NCBI RefSeq assembly: GCF_003290125.1
Contig: NZ_QMKH01000001.1
Location: 992,001 to 1,056,000, forward strand
From: Microvirga flavescens
GTDB lineage: Bacteria; Pseudomonadota; Alphaproteobacteria; Rhizobiales; Beijerinckiaceae
Direction of reading: 5' to 3'
Length of the DNA: 64,000 bases
Below the pieces are notes generated by a model that was not told the origin of the DNA, made no database searches, and saw nothing but the letters and a program-made list of their open reading frames with translations. A program made the translations under genes and the position numbers. Of the stretch, positions 29,166 to 38,488 are shown piece after piece (the first letter of the stretch is position 1; the number at the start of each line of letters is the position of its first letter).

Positions 29166-30503
29166 ATGGACGACACCCAGATTGCGAGCGGGCGGGCTTC
29201 CGCCGACCGGTACAACGCCGTGGAGGCGGCTTCGGGCGAGCATGTCGATGTTCCGGCCCTGATGCAGGAGCTTGGCCGCTGCGCGAGAACAGCCTCGCAG
29301 CGCATCGCCTTGGCCTCGCCGGAGCAGAAGAACGCGGCCCTGCGCGCCATGGCGGCGCAGATCCGCAACCGGGCCGGTGCGATTCTCGCCGCCAATGCCG
29401 AGGACCTTTCCGCTGCGCGGGCCAAAGGGCAGGTGGCCTCTTTCATCGACCGCCTGACGCTCAACCCGCAGCGGCTGGAGGACATCGCCAAAGCCATCGA
29501 GAGTATCGCCGACTTGTCCGATCCCGTCGGGCGGGTGCTGGCGCGGTTCGAGCGCCCGAACGGCCTTGTCATCGAGCGCGTGGCGACGCCGCTTGGCGTC
29601 ATCGGCGTGATTTTCGAAAGCCGCCCGAACGTGACGGCGGATGCCGGCGCGCTCTGCCTCAAGGCGGGCAATGCCGCGATCCTGCGAGCGGGTTCGGAGA
29701 GCTTCCGCACCTCGCTCGCCATTGCCGAGGCGATGAGCGCGGGGCTCGAGGAAGCTGGGCTTCCCGCCGACGCCATTCGCCTCGTGCCGACGCGCGACCG
29801 CACGGCGGTGGGCGCCATGTTGTCCGGCCTCGACGGCACTCTCGATGTCATCGTGCCGCGCGGTGGCAAGAATCTTGTGGCGCGGGTGCAGGAAGAGGCG
29901 CGCGTGCCGGTCTTCGCGCATCTGGAAGGCCTCAACCATGTCTATGTGCATGCGAAGGCCGATCTCGACATGGCGAAGCAAATCGTGCTGAACGCCAAGA
30001 TGCGCCGCACGGGCGTCTGCGGTTCAGCCGAAACGCTCCTCGTCGACAAGGCTTGCGCCGCAACGCATTTGAAGCCTCTGGTGACGATGCTGCTCGATGC
30101 CGGTTGTGCCGTGCGCGGCGATGCGGCGACGCTTGCCGCCGATCCGCGCGTCACGCCCGCGACGGAGGAGGATTGGCGCACGGAATATCTCGACGCCATC
30201 ATCTCGGCCCGCGTGGTCGATGGGCTTGAGGGCGCGCTGTCCCACATCGCGGCCTACGGCTCCCATCACACTGATTCCATCGTGACGGACGATGCCGAGG
30301 CCGCAGAGAGATTTCTCAATGAGGTCGACTCGGCCATCGTGCTGCACAATGCCTCGACGCAGTTCGCCGATGGCGGCGAGTTCGGCTTCGGCGCGGAGAT
30401 CGGCATCGCGACGGGCCGCATGCACGCGCGCGGGCCGGTCGGCGTGGAGCAGCTGACCTCGTTCAAATATCGCGTGCGCGGCGCGGGGCAGACACGCCCT
30501 TGA
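29166..30503 (+). CDS. proA: Glutamate-5-semialdehyde dehydrogenase (gamma-glutamyl phosphate reductase)
   Basis: This 445-aa NADPH-dependent enzyme reduces gamma-glutamyl phosphate, the second step of proline synthesis. [45 protein letters not shown] and [13 protein letters not shown] (with the catalytic Cys of VCGSAE) are present. The ATG at 29166 gives a 30-residue leader before the conserved core. The stop overlaps nadD by 4 bp (TTGA). With proB it forms a split proBA locus. Confidence 0.96.
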   Translation: MDDTQIASGRASADRYNAVEAASGEHVDVPALMQELGRCARTASQRIALASPEQKNAALRAMAAQIRNRAGAILAANAEDLSAARAKGQVASFIDRLTLNPQRLEDIAKAIESIADLSDPVGRVLARFERPNGLVIERVATPLGVIGVIFESRPNVTADAGALCLKAGNAAILRAGSESFRTSLAIAEAMSAGLEEAGLPADAIRLVPTRDRTAVGAMLSGLDGTLDVIVPRGGKNLVARVQEEARVPVFAHLEGLNHVYVHAKADLDMAKQIVLNAKMRRTGVCGSAETLLVDKACAATHLKPLVTMLLDAGCAVRGDAATLAADPRVTPATEEDWRTEYLDAIISARVVDGLEGALSHIAAYGSHHTDSIVTDDAEAAERFLNEVDSAIVLHNASTQFADGGEFGFGAEIGIATGRMHARGPVGVEQLTSFKYRVRGAGQTRP

Positions 30504-31162
30504 GCCATTCCACCTCGCGGTTCCGCCTCCAGCCTTCCGGGCTCGCGCGCCTGCCGCGGGCGGCTCCAGGCATGCGCATCGGGCTTTATGGCGGTTCGTT
30601 CAACCCGCCTCATGCGGGACATCGTCTCGTCAGCCTCATGGCGTTGAAGCGCCTTGGGCTCGACCGGGTGTGGTGGATCGTCACCCCCGGCAATCCGCTC
30701 AAAGACACGGGCGAACTCGCGACCACCGCCATGCGCGTTGCCGCCGCCGAGGATCTTGCCCGTCATCCGCGCATCGACGTGACCGCCTTCGAGGAGGAAA
30801 TCGGCTCCCGCTACACCGTCGACACGCTGTCCTATCTCAGGCGGCGCTGTCCGGGTGTCGATTTCGTGTGGATCATGGGGGCGGACAACCTGGCGAGTTT
30901 CCACCGCTGGCGCGGCTGGGAAGGTATTTCCAGCCTTATGCCCCTCGCGGTCATCGACCGGCCCGGCTGGACCCTGAGGGCCATCGGCTCGCGCGCCGCC
31001 GTGGCGCTTGCCCCTTATCGCCTCGCGGAAAGCGAGGCGCGAGCCTTAGCCGGCTTGCCCGCGCCCGCTTGGACCTACCTTCACGGGCCGCGCTCATTCC
31101 TCTCCTCCACGGAGCTTCGCCGGGCCGGGGTGAAATTGCCACCAACGCAGACGTTGAAATGA
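30500..31162 (+). CDS. nadD: Nicotinate-nucleotide adenylyltransferase
   Basis: This enzyme makes nicotinate adenine dinucleotide from nicotinate mononucleotide and ATP in NAD synthesis. The nucleotidyltransferase motif [11 protein letters not shown] and the C-terminal ISSTxxR-like motif (FLSSTELRR) are clear. Two starts are possible: TTG at 30500, overlapping the proA stop as TTGA (220 aa), or ATG at 30572 just before RIGLYGGSF (196 aa). I list the longer form because of the coupling arrangement, but the ATG is plausible. Confidence 0.93.
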   Translation: MSHSTSRFRLQPSGLARLPRAAPGMRIGLYGGSFNPPHAGHRLVSLMALKRLGLDRVWWIVTPGNPLKDTGELATTAMRVAAAEDLARHPRIDVTAFEEEIGSRYTVDTLSYLRRRCPGVDFVWIMGADNLASFHRWRGWEGISSLMPLAVIDRPGWTLRAIGSRAAVALAPYRLAESEARALAGLPAPAWTYLHGPRSFLSSTELRRAGVKLPPTQTLK

Positions 31163-31629
31163 GGGGCCTTTCCGCATTATCTTACCGACACGGCACATTG
31201 GTGGTTGCCGATGGAAAGGGCTTGAATCTGAACCGTCCAATTCCGCGTGAGGCGGATCTTAATCCGCTTCCCCCTCCCTCCGGAGCGGTGGCTCCGAAGG
31301 AAGAGGATATCCGGGCAGCCATCCTGGCTTCGCTCGAGGATATGAAAGCCGAGAACACGGTCGAGATCGACCTGGCCGGCAAAACCTCGCTCGCCGACAC
31401 CATGATCGTCACGTCGGGCCGCTCCAACCGCCATGTTGGCGCCATCGCCGATCGCATTCTGCAGGACCTCAAGGACAAGGGGTTCGGTAATGCGCGCGTC
31501 GAGGGCATGCCGGCGTGCGACTGGGTCCTGATCGATGCCGGCGACGTTCTCGTTCACATCTTCCGTCCCGAGGTGCGTGGTTTCTACAACCTCGAGAAGA
31601 TGTGGAGCGCCGACCGCCCGCAGGCCTGA
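31159..31629 (+). CDS. rsfS: Ribosomal silencing factor RsfS
   Basis: This 156-aa protein binds L14 and blocks subunit joining when nutrients run out. The core reads ENTVEIDLAGKTSLADTMIV, SNRHVGAIADRI, CDWVLIDAGDVLVHIF and GFYNLEKMW. The ATG at 31159 overlaps the nadD stop (ATGA), which fits the usual nadD-rsfS-rlmH order. The first 40 residues are a low-complexity leader not found in shorter homologues. A longer open frame upstream is the shadow of nadD. Confidence 0.95.
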   Translation: MRGLSALSYRHGTLVVADGKGLNLNRPIPREADLNPLPPPSGAVAPKEEDIRAAILASLEDMKAENTVEIDLAGKTSLADTMIVTSGRSNRHVGAIADRILQDLKDKGFGNARVEGMPACDWVLIDAGDVLVHIFRPEVRGFYNLEKMWSADRPQA

Positions 31630-31647
31630 TCTTCGGGAGGTTTAGCG

Positions 31648-32142
31648 TTGCGTTTGAGTCTTCTGGCCGTGGGCCGCCTGAAGAGTGGCCCCGAGCGGGA
31701 ACTCGTCGAACGCTATCGGCAGCGGATCGAAGGCATGGGCAAGGCTCAAGGCCTTGCTGTATTCGATCTGATCGAATTGCCCGAGAGTCGCGCGCGGCGG
31801 GATGACGACCGGCGCGCGGAGGAAGCGGCCGCACTTCTCGACAAGGCCGGAGGGGCCGTCCTCATCGTCTTCGACGAGCGCGGCAAGAGCCCGACGAGCG
31901 AAGCTTTCGCCGAAAAGGTCCGGCATTGGCGGGACGAAGGGCGCAGCGGCATCGCCTGCATCATCGGCGGGCCGGACGGGCTCGATCCGAAGGTGCGCCA
32001 GAGGGCTGATCTCGTGGTCTCCTTCGGAGCGCTGACCTTGCCGCACCAGATCGTGCGGGCGCTTGTCGCCGAGCAGCTCTACAGAGCCCTGACAATCCTT
32101 GCCGGACACCCTTATCATCGCGTCGGACACGACGATTCCTGA
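31648..32142 (+). CDS. rlmH: 23S rRNA (pseudouridine1915-N3)-methyltransferase RlmH
   Basis: This 164-aa SPOUT methyltransferase methylates pseudouridine 1915 in helix 69. It has [40 protein letters not shown] (S-adenosylmethionine-binding knot) and a C-terminal [16 protein letters not shown]. The start is TTG at 31648, supported by GGGAGG at 31635-31640 with 7-nt spacing and the standard N-terminus [10 protein letters not shown]. Confidence 0.96.
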   Translation: MRLSLLAVGRLKSGPERELVERYRQRIEGMGKAQGLAVFDLIELPESRARRDDDRRAEEAAALLDKAGGAVLIVFDERGKSPTSEAFAEKVRHWRDEGRSGIACIIGGPDGLDPKVRQRADLVVSFGALTLPHQIVRALVAEQLYRALTILAGHPYHRVGHDDS

Positions 32143-32145
32143 CGG

Positions 32146-33495
32146 ATGGCCCGCTTGGCTCGCATCTCCAAGGTTTGCACCTTCGCCGTCCTTCTGACGG
32201 CCTCAGCGATTGGCTTTGCCGTCGCGCAGCAAACCGTTGCGCCGCCGGACGATCCGGCCCGCAAGGCCATGGAGGCGGCGGAGGAGAAGGCCCGGCGCGA
32301 GCAGGACCTGAAGACCCTCGAAGCGGCGATGACGGCCAATGCCGAGGCGCGCAAGCGCCTCGAGGCCGAGGTCGCCGAAATCAGAACCGACCGCGCCAAG
32401 CTCAACGCCGCACTCATCGACACGGCGAGCCGGGTCCGTTCCACCGAGGATCGGATCGCGGCCCTGGAGCGGCGGCTTCAGACGCTGAATTCCAGCGAAG
32501 CCGCGATCCGCCGGTCGCTGGAGAGCCGGCGCGGCATCATTGTCGAGGTTTTCGCGGCCCTTCAACGCATGGGCCGCCGCCCGCCGCCCGCCGTGCTGGT
32601 GCAGCCGGAGGACATGCTGGAGGCGGTACGCGCGTCGATCCTGCTCGGCGCGGTCCTGCCCGAGCTTCGCGCCGAGGCGGAGGCCCTTGCGGGCGATCTC
32701 GCGGAGCTGGTGCGGCTGAAGGAGGCCATCGCCACCGACAGGACGGCGCTGGAAGGCGAGTTGCAGGCGCTGACCGGCGAGCAGCAGCGCCTGGCCGCGC
32801 TTGTCGATGCGCGCCAGGGCCGCATCGGCGAGGTCGAGCGCAACATCGGCTCCGAGCGCGACAAGGCGGCCGAGCTTGCGCGGCAGGCCGGCACTCTCAA
32901 AGAATTGATCGACCGCATGGAGCGCGAAATCGCAGGCGCGCAGCGCGCCGCGGATGAGGCGCGCAAGGCCGCCGAGGCGCAGGCGCGCGAGACCCGCGAA
33001 AGATTCGCGCAGGCCGCCTTCCGCGATCCCGCGCGCCTTGTGCCAAAGGTTCCTTTTGCGGAGGCGAAAGGACAACTCTTGAGGCCTGTGGGCGGCGATG
33101 TTTCCAAGGAATTCGGCGCTTCCGACGGCTATGGCGGAACGACGCGCGGCATTTCGATCTCAACCCGCCCTAAAGCTGCCGTAGTTTCACCGGCGGATGG
33201 GTGGGTGGCCTTCGCGGGCCCGTTCAGGTCCTACGGACGACTCTTGATAATCAATGGCGGCGGGGGATATTATATGCTTCTGGCCGGCATGGATCAGATC
33301 AATGTCGAGGTCGGTCAATTCGTCCTCGCCGGAGAGCCTGTCGCAATCATGGGTCAGACTTCACTCGTTTCTCCGGCGGCGGGCGCTATCGAATCCAACG
33401 ATCCGGTTCTCTATGTAGAGTTCAGGAAAGATGGAGGGTCGATCGATCCCGGTCCGTGGTGGGCGAAATCGCAAAGCGAAAAGGTTCGCGGGTAA
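32146..33495 (+). CDS. Murein hydrolase activator EnvC family protein (M23-like)
   Basis: This 449-aa periplasmic protein has a signal peptide (residues about 8-27), a long coiled-coil region (about 35-290, rich in Ala, Glu, Arg and Lys) and a C-terminal LytM domain. The LytM domain reads GDVSKEFGASDGYGG, then TRGISISTRPKAAVVSPADG and QFVLAGEPVAIMG. The His residues of active M23 peptidases are missing, as in EnvC, which activates amidases rather than cutting peptidoglycan itself. It overlaps ctpA by one base (TAATG), a conserved pairing in alphaproteobacteria. Confidence 0.92.
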   Translation: MARLARISKVCTFAVLLTASAIGFAVAQQTVAPPDDPARKAMEAAEEKARREQDLKTLEAAMTANAEARKRLEAEVAEIRTDRAKLNAALIDTASRVRSTEDRIAALERRLQTLNSSEAAIRRSLESRRGIIVEVFAALQRMGRRPPPAVLVQPEDMLEAVRASILLGAVLPELRAEAEALAGDLAELVRLKEAIATDRTALEGELQALTGEQQRLAALVDARQGRIGEVERNIGSERDKAAELARQAGTLKELIDRMEREIAGAQRAADEARKAAEAQARETRERFAQAAFRDPARLVPKVPFAEAKGQLLRPVGGDVSKEFGASDGYGGTTRGISISTRPKAAVVSPADGWVAFAGPFRSYGRLLIINGGGGYYMLLAGMDQINVEVGQFVLAGEPVAIMGQTSLVSPAAGAIESNDPVLYVEFRKDGGSIDPGPWWAKSQSEKVRG

Positions 33496-34841
33496 TGCGC
33501 AAACTGTCTCTTCTTCTCATCGGTGCCGCCTTCGGTGCTGGCAGCGCGACGCTGGTGTCGCAGGCCGATCTTCTGTCGAGCACGAGCGCGATTGCCGCCT
33601 CCGCCGATACCTATCGGCAACTCAGCCTGTTCGGCGACGTCTTCGAGAAGATCCGCACCGACTATGTCGAGAAGCCGGATGAGCCCAAGCTCGTCGAATC
33701 CGCCATCAACGGCATGCTCACCTCGCTCGATCCGCATTCCAGCTACATGGACGCCAAGAGCTTCCGTGACATGCAGGTACAGACGCGCGGCGAGTTCGGC
33801 GGCCTTGGCATCGAAGTCACGATGGAGGACGGTCTCGTGAAGGTCGTCACCCCTATCGACGACACGCCAGCCTCCCGTGCCGGAATCATGGCGAATGACG
33901 TCATCGTCCAGATCAACGGCGAGAACGTCCAGGGGCTCGATCTCAACCAGGCTGTCGACAAGATGCGCGGCCCGGTGAACTCCTCCGTGACGATCAAGAT
34001 CCAGCGCAAGGGCCAGAAGGACCCGATCGAGGTCAAGCTGACCCGCGAGACCATCAAGGTCCGTGCCGTGCGCGCCCGCCAGGAGGGCGACATCGGCGTC
34101 CTGCGCGTCACCCAGTTCAACGAGCAGACCTACGAGGGCCTGCGCGCCGGCATCGAGAAGCTGACGACCGATATCGGCGCCGACAAGCTGAAGGGCTTCG
34201 TGGTCGATCTTCGCAACAATCCGGGCGGCCTGCTCGACCAAGCCATCCTGGTGTCCGATGCGTTCCTGGAGCGTGGCGAGATCGTCTCGACCCGCAGCCG
34301 TAACCCGGAAGACACGCAGCGCTTCAACGCCAAGGGTGGCGATCTGACGAAGGGCAAGCCCCTCGTCGTCCTCATCAACGGCGGCTCCGCCTCGGCGTCC
34401 GAGATCGTGGCCGGCGCGTTGCAGGATCAGAAGCGCGCTACCGTCATGGGCACGCGCTCCTTCGGCAAGGGCTCGGTGCAGACCATCATCCCGCTCGCCG
34501 GCAACGGCGCGGTGCGCCTGACGACGGCGCGCTACTACACGCCGTCCGGCCGCTCCATCCAGGCCAAGGGCATCGATCCCGATGTCGAGGTGCTGCAGGA
34601 GATTCCGGACGAATTGAAGGGCAAGGACGAAACCAAGGGTGAGGCGGGCCTGCGCGGCCACCTGACCAACGGCGCCGCCAACGAAGAGCGCGGCGGTTCC
34701 TCGGCCTATGTCCCGCCGGATGTGACCAAGGACAAACAGCTCATCGCGGCCTACGAGTTCCTGCGCGGTGAGCGCAAGGGCGCGGCCAACACCACGGGCG
34801 GCAATGCTGCTGCTCCGGCGACACCCAGCACCGCCAACTGA
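33495..34841 (+). CDS. ctpA: C-terminal processing peptidase, S41 family
   Basis: This 448-aa periplasmic serine protease has an N-terminal signal/anchor, a PDZ domain (about residues 100-180, GGLGIEVTMEDGLVKV) and the S41 catalytic core. The Ser/Lys dyad is visible: Ser300 in GSASASEIV and Lys325 in SFGKGS, 25 residues apart as expected. The C-terminal tail is Ala/Thr-rich and probably disordered. CtpA trims periplasmic proteins and affects envelope integrity. The pairing with the EnvC-like gene suggests joint control of cell-wall hydrolases. Confidence 0.96.
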   Translation: MRKLSLLLIGAAFGAGSATLVSQADLLSSTSAIAASADTYRQLSLFGDVFEKIRTDYVEKPDEPKLVESAINGMLTSLDPHSSYMDAKSFRDMQVQTRGEFGGLGIEVTMEDGLVKVVTPIDDTPASRAGIMANDVIVQINGENVQGLDLNQAVDKMRGPVNSSVTIKIQRKGQKDPIEVKLTRETIKVRAVRARQEGDIGVLRVTQFNEQTYEGLRAGIEKLTTDIGADKLKGFVVDLRNNPGGLLDQAILVSDAFLERGEIVSTRSRNPEDTQRFNAKGGDLTKGKPLVVLINGGSASASEIVAGALQDQKRATVMGTRSFGKGSVQTIIPLAGNGAVRLTTARYYTPSGRSIQAKGIDPDVEVLQEIPDELKGKDETKGEAGLRGHLTNGAANEERGGSSAYVPPDVTKDKQLIAAYEFLRGERKGAANTTGGNAAAPATPSTAN

Positions 34842-34883
34842 CGGCTCCGGGCGGCTTTTCGCCCGACCGTAAGACAAAGCTTT

Positions 34884-34921
34884 GAACGGCCCGCGTTCCC
34901 GGAACGGAGCGCGGGCCGTTC
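34884..34921 (+). terminator. Long hairpin after ctpA
   Basis: A perfect 12-bp stem (GAACGGCCCGCG at 34884-34895 and CGCGGGCCGTTC at 34910-34921) with a 14-nt loop follows ctpA. There is only a short T run after it, so termination strength is uncertain, but it closes the nadD-to-ctpA block. Confidence 0.6.
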
Positions 34922-35077
34922 TGCATGAAAGCGCCCATCGCGAAGCTTGTGTCAGGCGCAGTAACGCGGCAGTGTCGCAGCGTCACCTTTGCACTTGCCC
35001 GCAGGGCAGGGGCATTGAGAATCACGGAATAAAGGGATGTATTCCCTTGGCTGCATGTCATGAGAGGTTCTGAGCCG

Positions 35078-35614
35078 ATGCCGAACACCAAAGGATCGCG
35101 GAAATTGTCGGATTTGCCTTACCGCGCCTGCGTCGGTGTCATGCTGCTCAACAAGGACGGCCTCGTTTTCGTTGGACGCCGCCGCTCCGAGGGTGGACCG
35201 GAACACGTGGCGGACGGCTACGCCTGGCAGATGCCGCAAGGAGGCATCGACCCGGGTGAGAACCCCTATGACGCGGCCGTGCGCGAACTCTACGAGGAAA
35301 CCAGCGTTCGCTCGGTCAGCCTCATCGCGGAAGCGCCGGATTGGTATTCCTACGACCTACCCTCGATGGTCGCCGGCCGCGCCTGGCGCGGGCGCTATCG
35401 CGGCCAGATGCAGCGTTGGTTCGCCTTCCGCTTCGAGGGCAATGAAAGCGAAATCAACATCCACCAGCCGGGCGGTGGCCACCACAAGCCAGAATTCGAT
35501 GAATGGCGGTGGGAAGAGATGGCGCGCCTGCCGGAGCTGATCATTCCGTTCAAGCGGCAGGTCTATGAGAATGTGGTCTCCGCTTTCGGCGATCTCGCCA
35601 CGAAGGTGGATTGA
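35078..35614 (+). CDS. rppH: RNA pyrophosphohydrolase (Nudix)
   Basis: This 178-aa Nudix hydrolase removes pyrophosphate from the 5' end of mRNAs, starting decay. The Nudix box [20 protein letters not shown] is complete. The N-terminus [21 protein letters not shown] and the [13 protein letters not shown] segment match RppH/NudH. Start at ATG 35078 is chosen over 35060 because GAGAGG at 35062-35067 precedes it. Confidence 0.95.
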   Translation: MPNTKGSRKLSDLPYRACVGVMLLNKDGLVFVGRRRSEGGPEHVADGYAWQMPQGGIDPGENPYDAAVRELYEETSVRSVSLIAEAPDWYSYDLPSMVAGRAWRGRYRGQMQRWFAFRFEGNESEINIHQPGGGHHKPEFDEWRWEEMARLPELIIPFKRQVYENVVSAFGDLATKVD

Positions 35615-35617
35615 GCT

Positions 35618-35911
35618 TCAATCGTCGTTCTCGCTCGAAAGCTCCTCGGGCCGCAGCCCTTCATCGAGCGCGCCATCCCGCAAGCGAACGCCGACCCCGC
35701 CGAGATCGGAAATCGCACCGTCGTCGATGAAGACAATTCCCGCCGCCGTCAGCGCTGCCGCAAGCGCGCGCTCGCCAGCATGGGGGATGGCCTCGCCGTC
35801 CTCGAAAGCGGCTAGTGTGTCGAGCGTAACGCGAGCAAAACGCGCCAGATCGTCCTGAGACCAGTTCAACAACGCGCGCGCGGCGCGGCATTGTGCGGAA
35901 ACGAGAGCCAT
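35618..35911 (-). CDS. Small XRE-type helix-turn-helix protein
   Basis: This 97-aa protein has an N-terminal HTH (CRAARALLNWSQDDLARFAR, then TLDTLAAFEDGEAIP) followed by IVFIDDGAISDLGGVGVRLR. This is a frequent alphaproteobacterial type of small XRE-like DNA-binding protein with a short beta tail. The ATG at 35911 removes an upstream extension with no conserved pattern. It is convergent with rppH, 3 bp apart. Its targets are unknown. Confidence 0.8.
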   Translation of the reverse strand: MALVSAQCRAARALLNWSQDDLARFARVTLDTLAAFEDGEAIPHAGERALAAALTAAGIVFIDDGAISDLGGVGVRLRDGALDEGLRPEELSSENDD

Positions 35912-35966
35912 GCCGGTGAGATATGGCGCGGTGGAAGCTTTGCCAGAGGGAGCGCGAGGTGGATTG

Positions 35967-36524
35967 TCAGTGCTCCTCAGCCTGTCTTCCAATCGCTGCG
36001 CGGGCTTCCGTCAGGCAGCCGATCATCAGTTCGATGATGCCTGGCGAGAAAGTGATCTTGGGGATCATGAATATCGCCGATTGGAAAAGCAGTGCGAGAC
36101 GAACGCGCCCGAAATAGTCCCGCTCGATCTGCACGTAAAACTTCCCGTTTCGAAAACCCGTCGGGCATTCAGCGTTGAAGAGAACATCCGGAAAGAAGAG
36201 ATAGGCGAGCCTGATGAGAAGAGCCTTTCCTCGATCCATCAATGTTGGGTCTTTCCAGGTCGCTGCAGGATGAGGTGTGCGCGGTGCTTTCTCCGCAACT
36301 TCTGCGGCCTCATGGAGCAGCAAGATCAACTGTTCAGCATCCTTGTCGGACAGGCCAAGCCTTTGCGTCGTTCCACTGTAGAAGGACAGCATGATGACAA
36401 GATCGCCCAGGAGCAGCTTCTGCGTCTCGATGTGGAAGCTGCCAAAACCAGCCAGCCGCGGCGAAATGTGTGGGATCGCTTGCGAGTAACGCAGGTTCAG
36501 CGGGAGGGCATCCAGAACACTCAT
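35967..36524 (-). CDS. Hypothetical protein, unrecognised
   Basis: This 185-aa frame starts at ATG 36524 (MSVLDALPLNLRYSQAIPHI). It has a helical middle (KDAEQLILLLHEAAEVAEKA) and a hydrophobic C-terminal part (RLALLFQSAIFMIPKITF, then IIELMIGCLTEARAAIG). No catalytic motif or signal peptide is evident. Base composition is less GC-rich than in the flanking genes, which may indicate acquisition. It lies just upstream of the small XRE protein on the same strand, 55 bp away, so the two could be a unit. Confidence 0.55.
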   Translation of the reverse strand: MSVLDALPLNLRYSQAIPHISPRLAGFGSFHIETQKLLLGDLVIMLSFYSGTTQRLGLSDKDAEQLILLLHEAAEVAEKAPRTPHPAATWKDPTLMDRGKALLIRLAYLFFPDVLFNAECPTGFRNGKFYVQIERDYFGRVRLALLFQSAIFMIPKITFSPGIIELMIGCLTEARAAIGRQAEEH

Positions 36525-36683
36525 TGCATAATAATGTATCACGATTGATGCGTGGTGGGAATTGAACCCTGCATCAGCGCCTTTCCGGCACGATTTTCTC
36601 CGCCGCACGTTAAGAAAGGCAGGAAGTCTCCGTGAGCACTGGGGAAGCGAGGTGTCTGATCGCGCCCATGAATGGAGAGTACG

Positions 36684-37511
36684 ATGCCTCTCTTTTTAGA
36701 TCGACATGACATGAAGGGCACGAGCGCGACCGAAGTCGCGGAGGCTCATCTGAAAGACTTGTCCATCCAGGATGGCTATGGGGTGAAGTTCCTGACCTAC
36801 TGGTTCGACGAAGAGCGAGGAACGGCGTTCTGCCTCATCGATGCGCCCGATCAGGAAACGGCGCAGCGAGTCCACCACGATGCGCATGGGCATGTCGCCG
36901 GTGAAGTCATTCAAGTTGCGCTGTCGGCGGTCGAAGCGTTTTTGGGCCGCATCAGCGATCCGCAATCCTCCCACCCGTCCGAGACTGTCATGCCTGAGCC
37001 AGGGCATCGGTCGATCATGTTCACCGATATCGTTGAATCGACGGAGATGACGGCCCGGCTCGGCGATGTGGCGTCAACTGAACTCGTGCGGGCGCACGAT
37101 GCCCTGATCCGCCGGGCGCTTGCGCGGCATGACGGGCGTGAGGTCAAGCATCTCGGCGACGGCATCATGGCCTCGTTTGAATCGACCGTGGCAGCAGTGG
37201 AATGCGCCAAAGCGATCCAGAGCTCGTTCGAGCGCTACAACCGGGCAAGCGCCGAGCCGATCCATGTCCGCATCGGATTGGATTGCGGCGAGCCGGTGGA
37301 GGACAGCCACGACCTGTTCGGCTCGACCGTCCAGTGCGCCTCGCGAATGTGCAGCGCAGCCGGCTCAGACCAAATTCTGGTGACAGCGCGAATCCGGGAT
37401 GAGTGCGGGAATGGCTATGACTTCGTGGACCTGGGCTTGAAAAACCTGAAGGGCTTTCACCAGCCGGTTCAAGCGTTTGAATATGAATGGCGCGCAGATG
37501 TTTCAGGCTAA
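36684..37511 (+). CDS. DUF4242 domain fused to a class III adenylate/guanylate cyclase
   Basis: This 275-aa protein starts at ATG 36684. Residues 1-90 form a DUF4242 module (FLDRHDMKG, HHDAHGH at 64-70), related to small nickel-binding proteins. Residues about 105-270 form a class III cyclase domain with both metal aspartates (Asp115 in FTDIVEST, Asp159 in HLGDGIMASF) and the purine-selecting Lys155. At the transition-state position the usual Asn of VNxAxR is Gln217 (GSTVQCASRM), with Arg221 kept. It likely makes cAMP, perhaps under metal or ligand control by DUF4242. No membrane segment, so it is cytoplasmic. Confidence 0.88.
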   Translation: MPLFLDRHDMKGTSATEVAEAHLKDLSIQDGYGVKFLTYWFDEERGTAFCLIDAPDQETAQRVHHDAHGHVAGEVIQVALSAVEAFLGRISDPQSSHPSETVMPEPGHRSIMFTDIVESTEMTARLGDVASTELVRAHDALIRRALARHDGREVKHLGDGIMASFESTVAAVECAKAIQSSFERYNRASAEPIHVRIGLDCGEPVEDSHDLFGSTVQCASRMCSAAGSDQILVTARIRDECGNGYDFVDLGLKNLKGFHQPVQAFEYEWRADVSG

Positions 37512-37561
37512 CGCTCAGCGCTTTGTCGCTTGCCCTTCACCGCTTCCGAGAAGCGGGTGAA

Positions 37562-37646
37562 TGGTGCCCCTGGCCGGGATCGAACCAGCACTCCTTGCGG
37601 AACTCGATTTTGAGTCGAGCGCGTCTACCAATTCCGCCACAGGGGC
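37562..37646 (-). tRNA. tRNA-Leu (CAA)
   Basis: The minus strand folds as an 85-nt class II tRNA: acceptor GCCCCTG paired with CAGGGGC, a D arm of the GGTAGACGCG type, a long variable arm, T loop GTTCGATCC, discriminator A and encoded CCA. The anticodon loop CTCAAAA gives CAA, decoding UUG leucine codons. Confidence 0.97.
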
Positions 37647-37781
37647 TCTGTGATCTGCCGAGTAGCATCGGGAGGAGGGCGGGTCAATGCGGGGTGGGCG
37701 AGATGGCGCTCGCCTTTGGGCGCTGCTTGTGCTCAAAGGGCGGCGGCCTACCTTTGAGCCGTTCGACACCCCTGGTCTTTC

Positions 37782-38363
37782 ATGCTTCGACGCCTTTACG
37801 ACTGGACCCTGTCCCTCTCCGCCAAGCCCTCCGCGCCCTATGCGCTGGCCGCCGTCTCCTTCGCGGAGAGCTCGTTCTTCCCCGTGCCGCCGGATGTGAT
37901 GCTGGTGCCGATGATGCTGGCGCGACCCGACCGGGCCTGGTTCTACGCGGCGATCTGCACGGTGGCGTCGGTCGTCGGCGGGCTTCTCGGGTACCTCATC
38001 GGCGCGGTGCTCTATGAATCGCTCGGCACCTGGCTGTTCCAGCTCTATGGGCTGACCGAGGGGGCGGAGTCCTTCCGGCATTCCTATGCCGAGTACGGCC
38101 ACTGGATCATCTTGCTCAAAGGCCTGACGCCGATCCCCTACAAGCTCGTCACCATCACGTCGGGCTTTGCCGAATACAACCTGTTCTGGTTCGTCGTGCT
38201 GTCGATCCTGACGCGGGGCGCGCGGTTCTTCGCGGTCGCCGTGCTGATGAGCCGGTTCGGCCCCTCCATCAAGGGCATCATCGACCGGCACTTCAACCTC
38301 GTGGCGGCCGGTGCCGTGATCGTGATCGTCGGTGGCTTCGTCGCGTTCCGGTATTTGTTCTAA
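37782..38363 (+). CDS. YqaA/DedA-family inner-membrane protein
   Basis: This 193-aa membrane protein has several hydrophobic spans and the SNARE-associated/VTT pattern: FAESSFFPVPPDVMLVP at the first re-entrant region, GGLLGYLIGAVLYE, and KGLTPIPYKLVTITSG. The family is linked to lipid scrambling or envelope homeostasis. The gene ends just inside a palindromic repeat (38362-38409). It probably is not co-transcribed with dsbB, since two repeat copies lie between them. Confidence 0.9.
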   Translation: MLRRLYDWTLSLSAKPSAPYALAAVSFAESSFFPVPPDVMLVPMMLARPDRAWFYAAICTVASVVGGLLGYLIGAVLYESLGTWLFQLYGLTEGAESFRHSYAEYGHWIILLKGLTPIPYKLVTITSGFAEYNLFWFVVLSILTRGARFFAVAVLMSRFGPSIKGIIDRHFNLVAAGAVIVIVGGFVAFRYLF

Positions 38364-38453
38364 AGCATGATCCGGCGAAGTGGACACCGGTTCGCCGAAA
38401 AGATCATGCGGTAGGCAAAAGCATGATCCGGCGAAGTGGACACCGGTTCGCCG
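38362..38453. repeat. Duplicated palindromic intergenic repeat
   Basis: A 36-bp sequence (AAAGCATGATCCGGCGAAGT and following) occurs twice, identical, at 38362-38397 and 38418-38453. Extended to 38409, the first copy is an imperfect palindrome (GCATGATC near 38365 pairing with GATCATGC at 38402-38409). Such GCATGATC-type hairpins are dispersed in Rhizobiales genomes. Confidence 0.85.
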
Positions 38454-38488
38454 GGGCGGGCGCTGCCGGGAAGCAAGGGAATGACGGA

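Noticed and set aside
29150-29935. N-terminal extension of the DUF72 gene to 524 aa
   Set aside because: The extension is entirely antisense to proA and unlike any domain; the ATG at 29149 gives the normal family length.
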